DNA from: Xiphias gladius
Lineage: Eukaryota > Chordata > Actinopteri > Istiophoriformes > Xiphiidae
Length of the DNA stretch: 64,000 bases
Reading direction: 5' to 3'
NCBI RefSeq assembly: GCF_016859285.1
Contig: NC_053411.1
Span: forward strand, 18,844,722 to 18,908,721
The notes beneath the pieces were generated by a model that saw nothing but the letters and a program-made list of their open reading frames with translations, was not told the DNA's origin and did not search any database. Positions 22,372 to 32,302 of the stretch are shown piece after piece (within the stretch, counting starts at the first letter, position 1; every line of letters begins with the position of its first letter). Position numbers and translations under genes: made by a program.

Positions 22372-25155
22372 GTTGTTAATATACATTTTAGGGAGTAAAT
22401 CAGCTGTATAAACAAGTGCTTGACTGACTGAAGATCAGTTCTCAGTCCTGCATCAACATCTGAAAAAAAAAAGCATTTAAGTTATTTAAGTTATACTTTA
22501 TTGTCCCCACAGAGGAATTTGTCAAAATGCACAGCCCTCACTTTGTCCAGAAACTTATTCAGAAGTTCATCTTTAGCTACTATGAGGCTTCAGCAGTCTG
22601 AGTTAATCAAATCAAGCCTTTACAGTATACATTTCCCTCTGTGTGTGTCTCTGGTGAGCTGCAGTGGAAGGGCGGTAACAAAAAGAGAGATTGTTTTAAA
22701 AACTGAAGCTTCACATCAGCTTTAGACATTTGAAAGAAGGACGACCCTGGTTTCTGTCCCCCATCGCTTACATTGGAATCAAATCAGGATGTGACCATTT
22801 AACATCTTTTAACAATAATTCCTAGCAATGTAATTCTCATTTAATGGGACCTGAACCCATGCGTGGATTACTTAACGGGCCCGGGGGCCTCGGCCTCTGT
22901 ATGAAGTGACTCTTATCTATTTACTGTTTGAAAGTCACGTAGCTCAGTTACGAGACGAACGGTGCAACTGGGTAGAGGAGGGTGGGGGGGGGGCTTTTAC
23001 TTGTCTGTGCCCAGGGGCTCATTGTCTCATAGTCCATCCATGACTAGACCCAGATAAGTGACAGAAAACGTACAGATGGTTTAACCAGTTAAACAAATAA
23101 TGAATTTGTTAATTAAAGGTGTTTGTCCAGATACCTGCCCTGCAGATACCTTGTAATTCACAGTGCGTGAACGCCAGACAAAGATATGAACGGTGTTGAT
23201 GACTTGTCATTAACATGTTTTTTGCACTGGTAACAGGTCGCTGTAATGAAACGTGTCGATTCAGCGCGTTTCATTCTAAAGGTGTAAAAATTAGACTTAA
23301 GCGCAGTGGTATCTACCACCACATTGGTCTAGATCTCACCGTCACCAGGTTTCAGTGGAACTAATTTCTGTTTCTGAAGAAACAGTCCCTGGAGAGACTG
23401 TCTCCAGTGTGTTCTGTGGATTATCCAGAGGAGCGGGGACACTGTTTCCAGAAAGACATGTTGCTGTTGGATTTTTAAAATGTTTGTGGCGCTCACAGCA
23501 TTGAGCAGCACTACATCACGACCACCTCCGCCCTGCCGGAGAGGAGGCAGACAGACATGTCAAAGCCTGGAGGGGTAAAACCAGGACAATCTGCATGGAC
23601 AGACACCACGAGAGGGGAATTAGACATAAAGTGAAACTAATGGCTGCCCGGTAGGAAGGAGGTCAATCTAGAATCTGAAGGGACGATCAGGGAGGGAAGG
23701 TAAAACCACCAGTACGGTCTGTTCAAGCTGATGCGATAACTTCTCAGGATGTAAATGTCTGTGTTTGCGTCCTCACGCTGACAGCGTCCTCGATCCATCT
23801 GTCTCCAGCCCCAGCAACACTCCACGCCGTTGCCATAGCGACAGAGGCCGTCGGACAACAGCGCCCGGTCCGCCCACCTGCAACACACAATTACACAAAT
23901 ATACTCTATAGTCACGTTCTCTGTAAACACTTCAGACGTCTATAGACGTCCTTCTGCCGCTGCTCGCATCATGTGATCCTCTGGGCGGCTAGAGTTTAAA
24001 AACAAGAGCAGCAACTTAAGTTAATTCTCTCTGGACACCAACCATACAGAAATAACAGCGGGGGCGAAATCTAACCTCGTGTAAAAAACCTGCACACTTT
24101 TCAGAGTCACAATTTCTCCGCGGCTGCAGGAAAACGTGCGGCAGAAGCACCGGCTGTTTAGTTTATGTCGGCCGTGCTAGTTTAGACTGGCTGAAGTGCG
24201 TCTATACGTTCTCGACGTCTCCTGTTTCCACGTGCCTGTCTGAACATGAATTATATCAGTGGGAGAGGACGAGAGGGTAGGATACCTGTCCTTTTTCCAC
24301 TCCCTCGCATACTTTCCCTCTTTCCCGTCACGCTCTCTGCCACTTCTGTCGTTATTCCTTCTTTGCTATTTTCTCTTACATTTACTTCACTTTATAATTC
24401 TGCACACACCCTGGATTTTCCCTTTTCCTGTCTTCAGATAAATTTCGGTTTCCATTTCAAGGCAATTTCTTTATGAATGAATGCATACGAAGTATTGCTC
24501 CGACTCACCCTTTTTGTCTTTTACTCTGATTAAATTCGGTTTGATAACACAACTATCACTGAGCTTTATCTGCTCACGTCTAATCTGCTTGAATCTTCTG
24601 GTCGTAATTGGCCATTTATGCAGCAGTCGGCCTCTGAGCCACAATCAGCATCAGATTAATGAGTCCAATGTAAAACGTAATCAGCTTAACAGCAGTTAGA
24701 AGTGAAAAGGAGTGAGGGAAAATCTAAAGAGGTCAAGTATATACAATAGATGCAAAAAGCACAAAGAAGGTGGAGGTAAAAATCACTTTCTAGAATCACA
24801 AACATACCAATGAATAGTGGATGTTTATAGGTCTGTTGGTAGGTGTAACCTTTTCTGTGTCCCTTAACAGGACCAGACATAAAATGTGTTATCGTTGTTG
24901 GTAGAATATTAAGGAAAACTAGTTTAAGAGGCAATAAAGCAAGTTAACGACACAATTACAGCTACAGGAAAACATTTTTTAAAAGTGTAGAAAATGACTG
25001 TTCATTCAACAGACGCTCTGTTGAAATCCTTGTATCCTTTCATTCAGAAATGGTCAAATACAGAGATAGATTCCTGACCTCTCATGATCCAGGACCTGGC
25101 CCTGGCTCCGTATACAGAACCAGGATACCAGAACCAGGCTGACCCGGGTCAGCAT
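14543..25155 (-). CDS. npnt: Nephronectin, 13 coding exons, 667 residues
   Basis: Secreted matrix ligand; in mammals it binds integrin alpha8beta1 through RGD. Exons (high to low): 25,155-25,079; 23,877-23,777; 22,293-22,201; 21,656-21,537; 20,096-19,977; 19,900-19,766; 19,179-19,105; 18,026-17,250; 16,873-16,790; 16,347-16,249; 15,105-14,919; 14,780-14,720; 14,617-14,543. All junctions are GT-AG and phases fit throughout. Order: signal peptide ([14 protein letters not shown]), a Cys-rich N-terminus ([14 protein letters not shown]), four six-Cys EGF modules at about 60-215, a short Cys-rich exon, a Thr/Ala tract, RGD at 495-497, and a MAM domain at about 528-667. Sequence such as [15 protein letters not shown] and [15 protein letters not shown] favours NPNT over its paralogue EGFL6. 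Oddities: no third full calcium-binding EGF, and a weak last acceptor. It lies head to head with the cyclase gene. Confidence 0.93.
14625..14651. repeat. (CA)n microsatellite at the npnt last 3' splice site
   Basis: About 13 CA units on the plus strand, which are UG units in the npnt transcript. They occupy the position of the polypyrimidine tract immediately before the last exon. Confidence 0.9.
15165..15790. repeat. Dispersed repeat family A fragments in npnt intron 10
   Basis: A short fragment lies at 15,165-15,235 and a longer one at about 15,540-15,790 (GTTGATTAATCGATAAATCA, CAACTATTTTGATAAATAAT, TTTTTCAAGCAAAAAATGCC). The rest of the intron is unique. Confidence 0.6.
16358..16391. repeat. 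(AC)n microsatellite before npnt exon 10
   Basis: About 16 AC units on the plus strand, giving a UG run in the transcript that ends eleven bases before the exon 10 acceptor TTGTAG. Confidence 0.9.
16920..17165. repeat. Dispersed repeat family A copy in npnt intron 8
   Basis: A compact copy from GGCTGCAATGATTATTTAAT to AATTAATCGACTAATCGTTG, with the typical middle ATTCACATTTGAGAAGCAAG. It directly abuts the (TG)n tract at 17,170. Confidence 0.7.
17170..17239. repeat. (TG)n microsatellite just after the npnt RGD exon
   Basis: About 34 TG units on the plus strand, so CA units in the npnt transcript. The tract starts about ten bases inside the intron from the donor A|GTGAGG at 17,249. Confidence 0.95.
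17250..18026 (-). CDS. npnt: npnt mucin-like and RGD exon
   Basis: This 259-codon exon begins [17 protein letters not shown] and continues as a Thr/Ala/Pro tract of about 220 residues written by a degenerate ACT/GCT trinucleotide repeat. It ends with [18 protein letters not shown]. The tract is the expected site of heavy O-glycosylation and separates the EGF half from the RGD and MAM half. The frame is fixed by phase 1 at both ends. The overlapping poly-Leu and poly-Ser frames are other readings of the same repeat. Confidence 0.9.
21103..21130. repeat. (GT)n microsatellite in npnt intron 4
   Basis: About 13 GT units. Similar tracts lie at about 21,667-21,690, 21,821-21,859 and 22,033-22,053; the first of these is close to the exon 4 acceptor. 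Confidence 0.85.
22201..22293 (-). CDS. npnt: npnt exon 3 (first EGF module)
   Basis: Encodes [20 protein letters not shown] and the rest of a six-cysteine EGF module. The acceptor TGTAG at 22,294 is preceded at once by a 37-unit UG repeat. The donor is CAAG|GTAACT. Confidence 0.9.
22296..22369. repeat. (AC)37 microsatellite forming the exon 3 splice tract
   Basis: A perfect AC run on the plus strand that reads as (UG)n in the npnt pre-mRNA and ends exactly at the 3' splice site of exon 3. Confidence 0.95.
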
Positions 25156-25199
25156 CTTCTTCACAAACAGAGCCACGATCCAGGTTGGTGCAACTAACT

Positions 25200-25850
25200 A
25201 GCCCGCTCTGGTCCCGGTCCGGTCCGGTCTGGGACGGAAAAAAAACACAACCCAAAAACAAAGAGAAAACTAATGTCCACCTTCGGCAGCGGTTTGAACC
25301 CGTGGACCCGGTACCGGTATAAACGTCAAAATGTAGTTAACAACGGGGAAACAGACTAGCTAGCGACTGCCCCAGATCCGAGACGTTACAAACGCGCCGT
25401 TATTTAAATGAACCGGAACCCGGTAAGTCCTTCTCCCGTGGGGCTGAAATGTTACAACCGAAAACACGTCCAACACCGGATTCCCGACGCGAACAACGAG
25501 CGGTAACTAAAACGAAGCGGGGACCGAACTGAAAACAAACCGTCGTGTCGGGGCCGTCCGGCTCGCGCGCCCGCACCCGAGCGGAGAGAGTCGCGCGCCC
25601 TCGAACGCTCCGGAGTTTGAGAGGGATTTTAAACAAGTGCGTCCTCGTGCACTCGGTGATTGGCGGCTGGAGGTCGAGCCGTCGGCGGCCGGTTGCCGGC
25701 GGAAGCGGACGGAACCCGGGGGAGACGGGAGGAGGTTTGCTGTTGGATTTGAACAGGGACAGATTTCGCTTTCATCCTCACACCGGCGTCGGCGTGCGTG
25801 AGCGCGTGAGTGCGTGTTTTCGGTCATGTGGACCGTAAACATCCCGGAAA
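25200..25850. promoter_or_regulatory. CpG-rich npnt 5' region, shared head-to-head space
   Basis: A CpG-rich stretch just upstream of the npnt start codon at 25,155. It is the likely npnt promoter and 5' UTR and part of the spacer to the cyclase gene, whose coding starts at 26,835. No TATA box stands out. Confidence 0.5.
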
Positions 25851-25885
25851 TTAAGTCGCAAGCTGCTGAAAACACGTAACCTGTC

Positions 25886-26050
25886 TGTGTGTGTGTGTGT
25901 GTGTGCGTGCGTGGGTGCGTGCGTGTGTGTGTGTGTCTGTGCGTGCGCGTGTGTGTGTGTGTGTGCGTGGGTGTGTTTGTGTGTGTGTGTGTGTGCGTGC
26001 GTGTGTGTGTGTGTGTGCGTGCGTGCATGTGTCTGTGCGTGCGTGCGTGC
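25886..26050. repeat. Compound (TG)n / (TGCG)n microsatellite
   Basis: TG units interspersed with GCGTGCGTG blocks, about 165 bases, with potential to form Z-DNA, between the npnt and cyclase promoters. The Cys-Val and His-Thr frames here are artefacts. Confidence 0.9.
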
Positions 26051-26834
26051 GTGTTTCCGCTACACTCGGAGCTGACATCCTCGCTGTCAAACCGCTCTGG
26101 GAGTCATGGGCCGAGGACACACACCTCACGGGAGCACGGAGGGTGGGGCCGTTGCCTGACGCTGACATTCACGTCCAGGTGAACCATAATACACGCGGAG
26201 CACAACCGGTCATAAACAGCGGGTATTCAGAGGCCGTGACCCGGCCGAGAGCGGCAGGAACACGCTGCTCCATTACGGGTCAAAAGCCCTGAAGTTGAAA
26301 TCCAACTCCAGCAAAAGTACACGGGTCATTAGCAGCAGCGTCCCGAAAGAATCCGAAGCCGAAACGCCCGTTATGCGGTAAAATGGCCTGAGATTGACGC
26401 GTGATTCTATCCGACTTTACGAGATTGACACTGCGTTAGTTTTAACCGTCTCTCAGACAGGTAGCGGGTTCGGTCCCCACCCAGAGGCTGGGCCCATCCA
26501 GAGTTTCCCCAGGTGAGTCCGAGGGATCACGACGGTCGCGACAAGTCACACAAATCGGGTTTTGGCTCTTCTTCTCTCCCTCGGCTGACCCAATGGGGAC
26601 CGGTGGTTTAATGTGTATCAACAGTGGTATAATTAAAAGGAGGAGAGGCCAGTTTGGTCGCAGACTGCACCGCCAGAGGGCACAGCTGTTCATTCGGGAG
26701 CAGACGCCTGGACTCATCGCTCTCCCTCCCCCAGTCTCCAAAGGTCTCTCCTCCAGAGCCTCTCCTCCCTCGGTCCGGATTCGGCAGCTCGGATGCTGCA
26801 GATGTCCACGACCTGTCTGTCCTTCAAAAGCAAC

Positions 26835-29800
26835 ATGAAGAAACAGCAAGGCTTTTGGTTTCTGCTCTGGGTAAGACGTGAAATCAAACATCTGCTCTTG
26901 GCTCCTCTAAAATTATTCATGAGAAAAAATGGATTTATTGAGATGTTAACTGTCTGAAATGTATTCGTTGTGATTTGTGTTTAAATTCACTTGAATTAAT
27001 TAAGGTAAACAATCTTAACTGTGGTAAAATGACTGTATTTGATGTTATTATCGGTAAATGTAGCTGGAACGATGATCCTGATGCTGCCTCGAGTGCATTT
27101 TAATTTGAAGATATGGCTCTAAAACACTTGATTTTTACTGTAGTCGCACTAAATTAGACAAAATTACCTTTACCCCGTTAGAAGGTCGAGAAGAACAGCT
27201 CTCCGAGTGCAGCACAGTAGTTACTGCGAGGAAGATTAAATATATAATATTGAGGAGCAAACATGGGTGCAGCAGCGAAGGTTTTTTATTAAATTCTCCA
27301 GCTTTCATTGTTTTGACTTTTTATTAATCCACATGAATCCAGATGTTTGTTTCTAAATAAAAAGCTTTCCCTTACTTTTGTTTGCTCTAAAAACAAAAAC
27401 ACGATTTAAAAGACAAAATGCGTCTTTGTTGGCCTGAATTCTTTTCTAAGTGATCGTGCACTGTACATGTCATTTTGTGTCGTCATGTGTTGGACAAATC
27501 TTCTCTTCCTCTCTTTAGTTCCGGCGACCCAGATGTGACTGTGTATTTGTGTGTGGTTGGGGTGGACCTCTGTTGCTGGATTATTTTCGGACGGCGAGTC
27601 ATTGGTCTTTTGTTTCTGGTCATCGATCACTCCTTTGTGTTATGTTCTGATCTTTCCAGGTGTATGTTTGCCGCATTGGTCCCGCATGTTGTTGGCACGA
27701 CTTGGACAACAGCGAGTACGACTGCTGGCCTCTTGACGGACCCAACGAATACAACATGATCGATTGTGGAGGTGAGAAACTGACTGGCTGATAACTTCAG
27801 TCGGTTCATGTTTTATTGGGAACTCAGACTTTTTCTCATTTCAGGTTTAGCGTTATCGGGTGATTTTATGTTCAGATACATTACTGAGATGTTTCATTAT
27901 CAGTCTAATGAGACAAAGCAGGCTGGGAAAGTGAAAAGCAGCCTGTAGACTTTCAGCATTGAAGTTATAGTTAATTTAAAGCCCCCGAATGCTTGGCTTC
28001 AAATCTGAAGTATTTCTCTATAACATTAAACATTCATGACTAAATAAGCATATTTAGATATCAATGATTAAGAGTGTAACAGTAAAAAACGAATCTGCTT
28101 CATCTGGACTTTGTAGGTGTGATTTTGACCAGATGTTACTGACGGTAACCAAACAACGCACCGCCCTCGGATTCTGACTCAAACGATGCTAAACTCAGAC
28201 CGATGCACAAAGAAAAACGCAAAAACAGAAATCTGTCGGCGAAATAACCCAAACTGCAGTAACTTCAGCAGAAAGCAGCAGGATCCTAAAGCTCACATTT
28301 ATGTTATCCCCATTTCATCTTGTGATCAGATTTCAATATGCAAATCAGTTGGGCAAGGCTGGTATTGTCTCTCTGTGTCGCCCAGGTCTGGAGATGGCCT
28401 GGGTAGTCCGTCCTCCTGAGACGGTGAAGAGTGGCGAGTTCTTCAGCGTCACATACTCGGTAGCGGCCCAGGACTCTTTCTACCACTGGGCTATCGAAAA
28501 CCACATCTTTACACACAGGTTAACTCACCTGTTTATACTGGTTACCTTAGGGTTTTACGGGATTTAAGCTCAATTCACTGACTTACACACCACTTTGCAC
28601 TAGTTTTAGACTGAATTTAGACAGGACCTGTACATTCTACTGAGCTCGGAACTGGTTCTTATCGTGGTCTGAACTGGTCTGGTGTGTTTATATGTATAGT
28701 TCCATAGTAAATGCTGAAGCAGCTCAGAGGTTCTGCGAACATCACGACTGTCCGGCCAACTGGAAAGACGCTGACGGAGAAAACTGCTGCATTCATCACG
28801 CTAACATCCACTCCTGTCCATTGGGATACATGGTACACATTTGAATGTTTATCTTTTTTTAATTTTCTTTACTTTTTCTTACTCACTCTTTGAGCTGTGG
28901 CACTTTCTGATAGTTTACGATAGTTTCTAACAATCCACAGCTAGCTCCCACGTATTAGCTAATGTGATGTTGATGGATTCCAGTAAAAGCACAATTTTAC
29001 CAATTTAAATTATTAATCATTTAAAGTATTAGTATTAGTAAATACAACTGAGCATTTGTGGAACTGAATATGGTCTATTTTGGAAAAGCTTTGTCTGCTA
29101 AATTAAAGTAATTTGATTTACAACTCTAAACTACATCTCTTTAGTCTTAAAGACTGAGGGTTTCAATAACATTCATCATGCAGTTGTGCTAACAATAATG
29201 GGCAGATACCAGAAACATTAATGTTAACACATCCTGAAAGAAAAATCTTCATCATTGACCAGTAACTCCAAATATTTTCCTCCAAAATGTAGTGGGGAAA
29301 ATGGTGAAAGTCTCTCAAGATGTTGTATGTAGTATGTAGTACCAGGAGTATGCTGCATGTCGCCGGATTTTTAATTTTCATCTGCAGATATTTATTTAAA
29401 AGTGCCACACTTTGACTAAATTGCATTTTCAAAAAAGATATTAAACCAATAAACATTAAAAGAACTAACTTTAAGACATCAGAGAGCATCTGTGGCCCCT
29501 GGATTCCCGACGATGGAAAAATCTTCACACACACAATCTCTACATCCGGCAAGATGACCCAGACCAACTGGACTGCCAAGGTAAGTTATTTTTATCTGTT
29601 TAGCCCGATATCAGATACAGTTTCTCCATGGGCTTTAAAAGGCCCCCAGCAACAGCAGTTTCCAACGCAGCTGAACCTCTACAAAAACTCCCCAAAGTCT
29701 TGAAACATGAGGACAAATTGAAAAAACTTAGAAGGAAAAGCTCGACAATTTGGGCAATACACTTATTCGCTTTACTTGCCCTAAGTTATATGTTCAAATT

Positions 29801-31776
29801 GATACCATTCTCATATCTCTCCAGCTAGCTAAGTTAGCTTTGCACAGACACTGGAAACAGGGAGACAACTAGCCTGGCCATGTTCAAAGAGACTGAGCCA
29901 GCACCTACTGGCACCTGTAAAACTCATTAAATAACAGAGATCTTGTTTCTTTAATCCATACAAAAACCAAAGTGTAAAAACAAAAAAATCAGCGTTTTAT
30001 GGGCAGTTACGCGCTGAACGACTTCTCCCTTGGTTGGTGGACAACTGGTACTTTTTTGCTTCCTCAATTAACTAACAGCATTAGATCACGTCGTCAGCAG
30101 CAGCAAAGGATGTATCCTTTACTTGTACATGAGCAAAATTCTCAAAATCAAGGTAGAGCAATACATCTTACATTGCCATGAATACAAGGTGCGTCATGTG
30201 TGATTGGGAGCTCAGTGTGTTAAGAATATAATCTAATTCAAACTGACCAGATAGATTTTGTTATTAAACAGTTAGTATATGATAATGGCTCTATATTATT
30301 CAATAACCTTAAAATGATCGTGTGCTTTGCTATTCTAAGATGCACAAGAAAGATCCGGCGTATCATAGTGCATTTGGAGAGTAATACAGTTGGGGTTTTG
30401 CTCCCTCATTAATAGTCTTTGTAAAGGCAGGCCTACAAAATACTAATCTTTCCCAAATTAATGAAAAAGAATGAAAAATTTACACCATTATCTGCAGACG
30501 ATACACTACTTCATGTCACTAATGTTTCTATCTCTCTTCCAAATTTCAAAGGGAAAACCTAATGGACTAGTCAATCATTAGTCCTGATGCCAATTAATAG
30601 GACAATACTCATCACCGAGGTCCCTACACACTAGGGATAACTTTAGTTATTGTAAGGGCAAACTCCCAACTGTAGGCTTCGGTTAATTTGATGTTAAATT
30701 CAGGACCTGGTTAGTCAGGACCTACTAAAACAAATGCTCTGTCTTGCAGGTGGTTTTGCTCCATGCTGGTTTAACCTCACTCATCGCTCACATACGAGTT
30801 GGTCGCATGCAGGTTGCTCTGGAGGCCAAGAGCACCGTGCTACCAGCTGTAGGTAGGTTATATTTGTGTATGTTCCCTCCCTACTTCCTTGCATGACCAT
30901 AGAAACAAATACAATGGACATCATGAGACTGACAAAGATAGCTAAAACCTAATTTTACCAACCACATGGGGATAAATGTAGGTCAATTTCATGTTTAATT
31001 TATAAAACCTTGGTGTAACCGTTTTCAGTCATTTATCTGGGTCTGGATCGCGGTGTTAGCCCAAGTGGCCCAAATGTCCTTCTGCCCAAGCACATCCTGC
31101 AGCTCCTCCTGGATGATCCCAAGGTGATCACAGGCCAAATGGGATATGCAGTATAATCTCTCCAGTGTGTTCTGGGTCTGCCCCAGGGTCTCCTCCCAGT
31201 TTGATGTGTCCAGAGAAGTCCACAGAAGGGTGTACAGGAGGAGACCCAATCAGATGTTTAACCATCTCGACAGGCTCCTTTCAAAATGAAGAAGCAGTGG
31301 TTCTGCTCCAAGCTCCTCACTCTGTCTCTAAGGCTGAGTCCAGACACCTTACCAAGGAAGCTTATTTTGATTGTTAGTTCCTCAGTATCCATCTTTGGGT
31401 TATAACCCAGGGCTCGTGACCATAGGTCACCTATGAAACACAAATTTATCGGTAAATCGATAGCGTCACATTGTGGCTCAGCTCTTCGGGGGACAGAGAT
31501 TTCAGCTACCATCAATGGTCATATTACCCTCATCGTATTGTCCAGTAGTCTCTCCACTCCAAACATAGAGTTGACATTAGCGAAAAAGAGAACAGGTAAC
31601 AACTTAGTCCTCTTTCCTCTCCCATCTTAGTTTGTGGTGATGGTGTCTGTGATGAGGCAGAGCTTTGTTCCACCTGTCCAGCTGACTGTGGTGAATGCCC
31701 TATGACCCCAGCCACCAAGCTGGCCATCGGTCTGCCGCTCAGCCTGCTCTGCCTCTGCTTCATACTGACTGCTGTC
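26835..31776 (+). CDS. Cyclase exons 1-7: ectodomain and membrane helix
   Basis: The protein starts [16 protein letters not shown], a short signal-peptide-like stretch. The ectodomain has about 17 cysteines: a cluster near the start ([16 protein letters not shown]), a second in exon 4 ([18 protein letters not shown]) and a juxtamembrane module [20 protein letters not shown] in exon 7. A beta-rich middle contains [20 protein letters not shown]. One N-glycosylation site, NWT, is in exon 5. The helix is [20 protein letters not shown]. The exon 5 acceptor (ACATCAGAG|AGC) has a poor pyrimidine tract but is the only one that keeps the frame open. Confidence 0.8.
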
Positions 31777-32271
31777 GTGAGAATTTACACAACACAACAC
31801 AACACAACACACTTATGCTAACGGAATCCCACCAAATACTCAGTATCAATCCATAAATATCAACCAAAGAATCTGTTTCACGTAGTGGCTGAGGTACCAG
31901 AAACAGAGGCTGTTGTGGGACGAGAGTTGGATCATCGACTTCTCTACAATAAAACAAGGTACTGTAACAGTCCAGATCAATGTTAGTAAATGGACCTCGA
32001 ATTGAGATTATTTTGTCAAACTACAATTCCAAAGGTCAAGAATGAACTTTCACACTCAGGTCTAGACTGGTCTAGACTGATTTGGAACTCAACAGGTCTG
32101 AAAATGGTACGTACAGGTCAAGAGTTGATCTAAAGATGTCTACAGCTGGTCCAAAACTGAAGCCAGTCAAAACAGGTCTGTAAGATGTAAACTGTTCCAA
32201 ATGTACAACGGCGGGTGTCAAAATTACTGACCATAACATACATGTATATATACACACATATACGTATATAC

Positions 32272-32302
<31 letters not shown>

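Noticed and set aside
14543-25155. Assignment of the minus-strand EGF-MAM gene to egfl6
   Set aside because: EGFL6 shares the MAM and RGD plan, but the N-terminal LCRYG...ECCWGW, the Thr-rich stalk and NNRV...RGD flank fit nephronectin better.
25545-26292. Long His-Thr and Cys-Val frames over the TG-rich tract
   Set aside because: Pure microsatellite translation without domains or splice support.
27519-27643. Possible extra cyclase exon after CTCTTTAG reading [18 protein letters not shown]
   Set aside because: Acceptor and phase fit, but no donor follows before the stop. Direct joining of exon 1 to 27,660 keeps phase.
29163-29579. 138-codon minus-strand frame in cyclase intron 5
   Set aside because: Overlaps plus-strand exon 5 antisense and has no recognisable domain.
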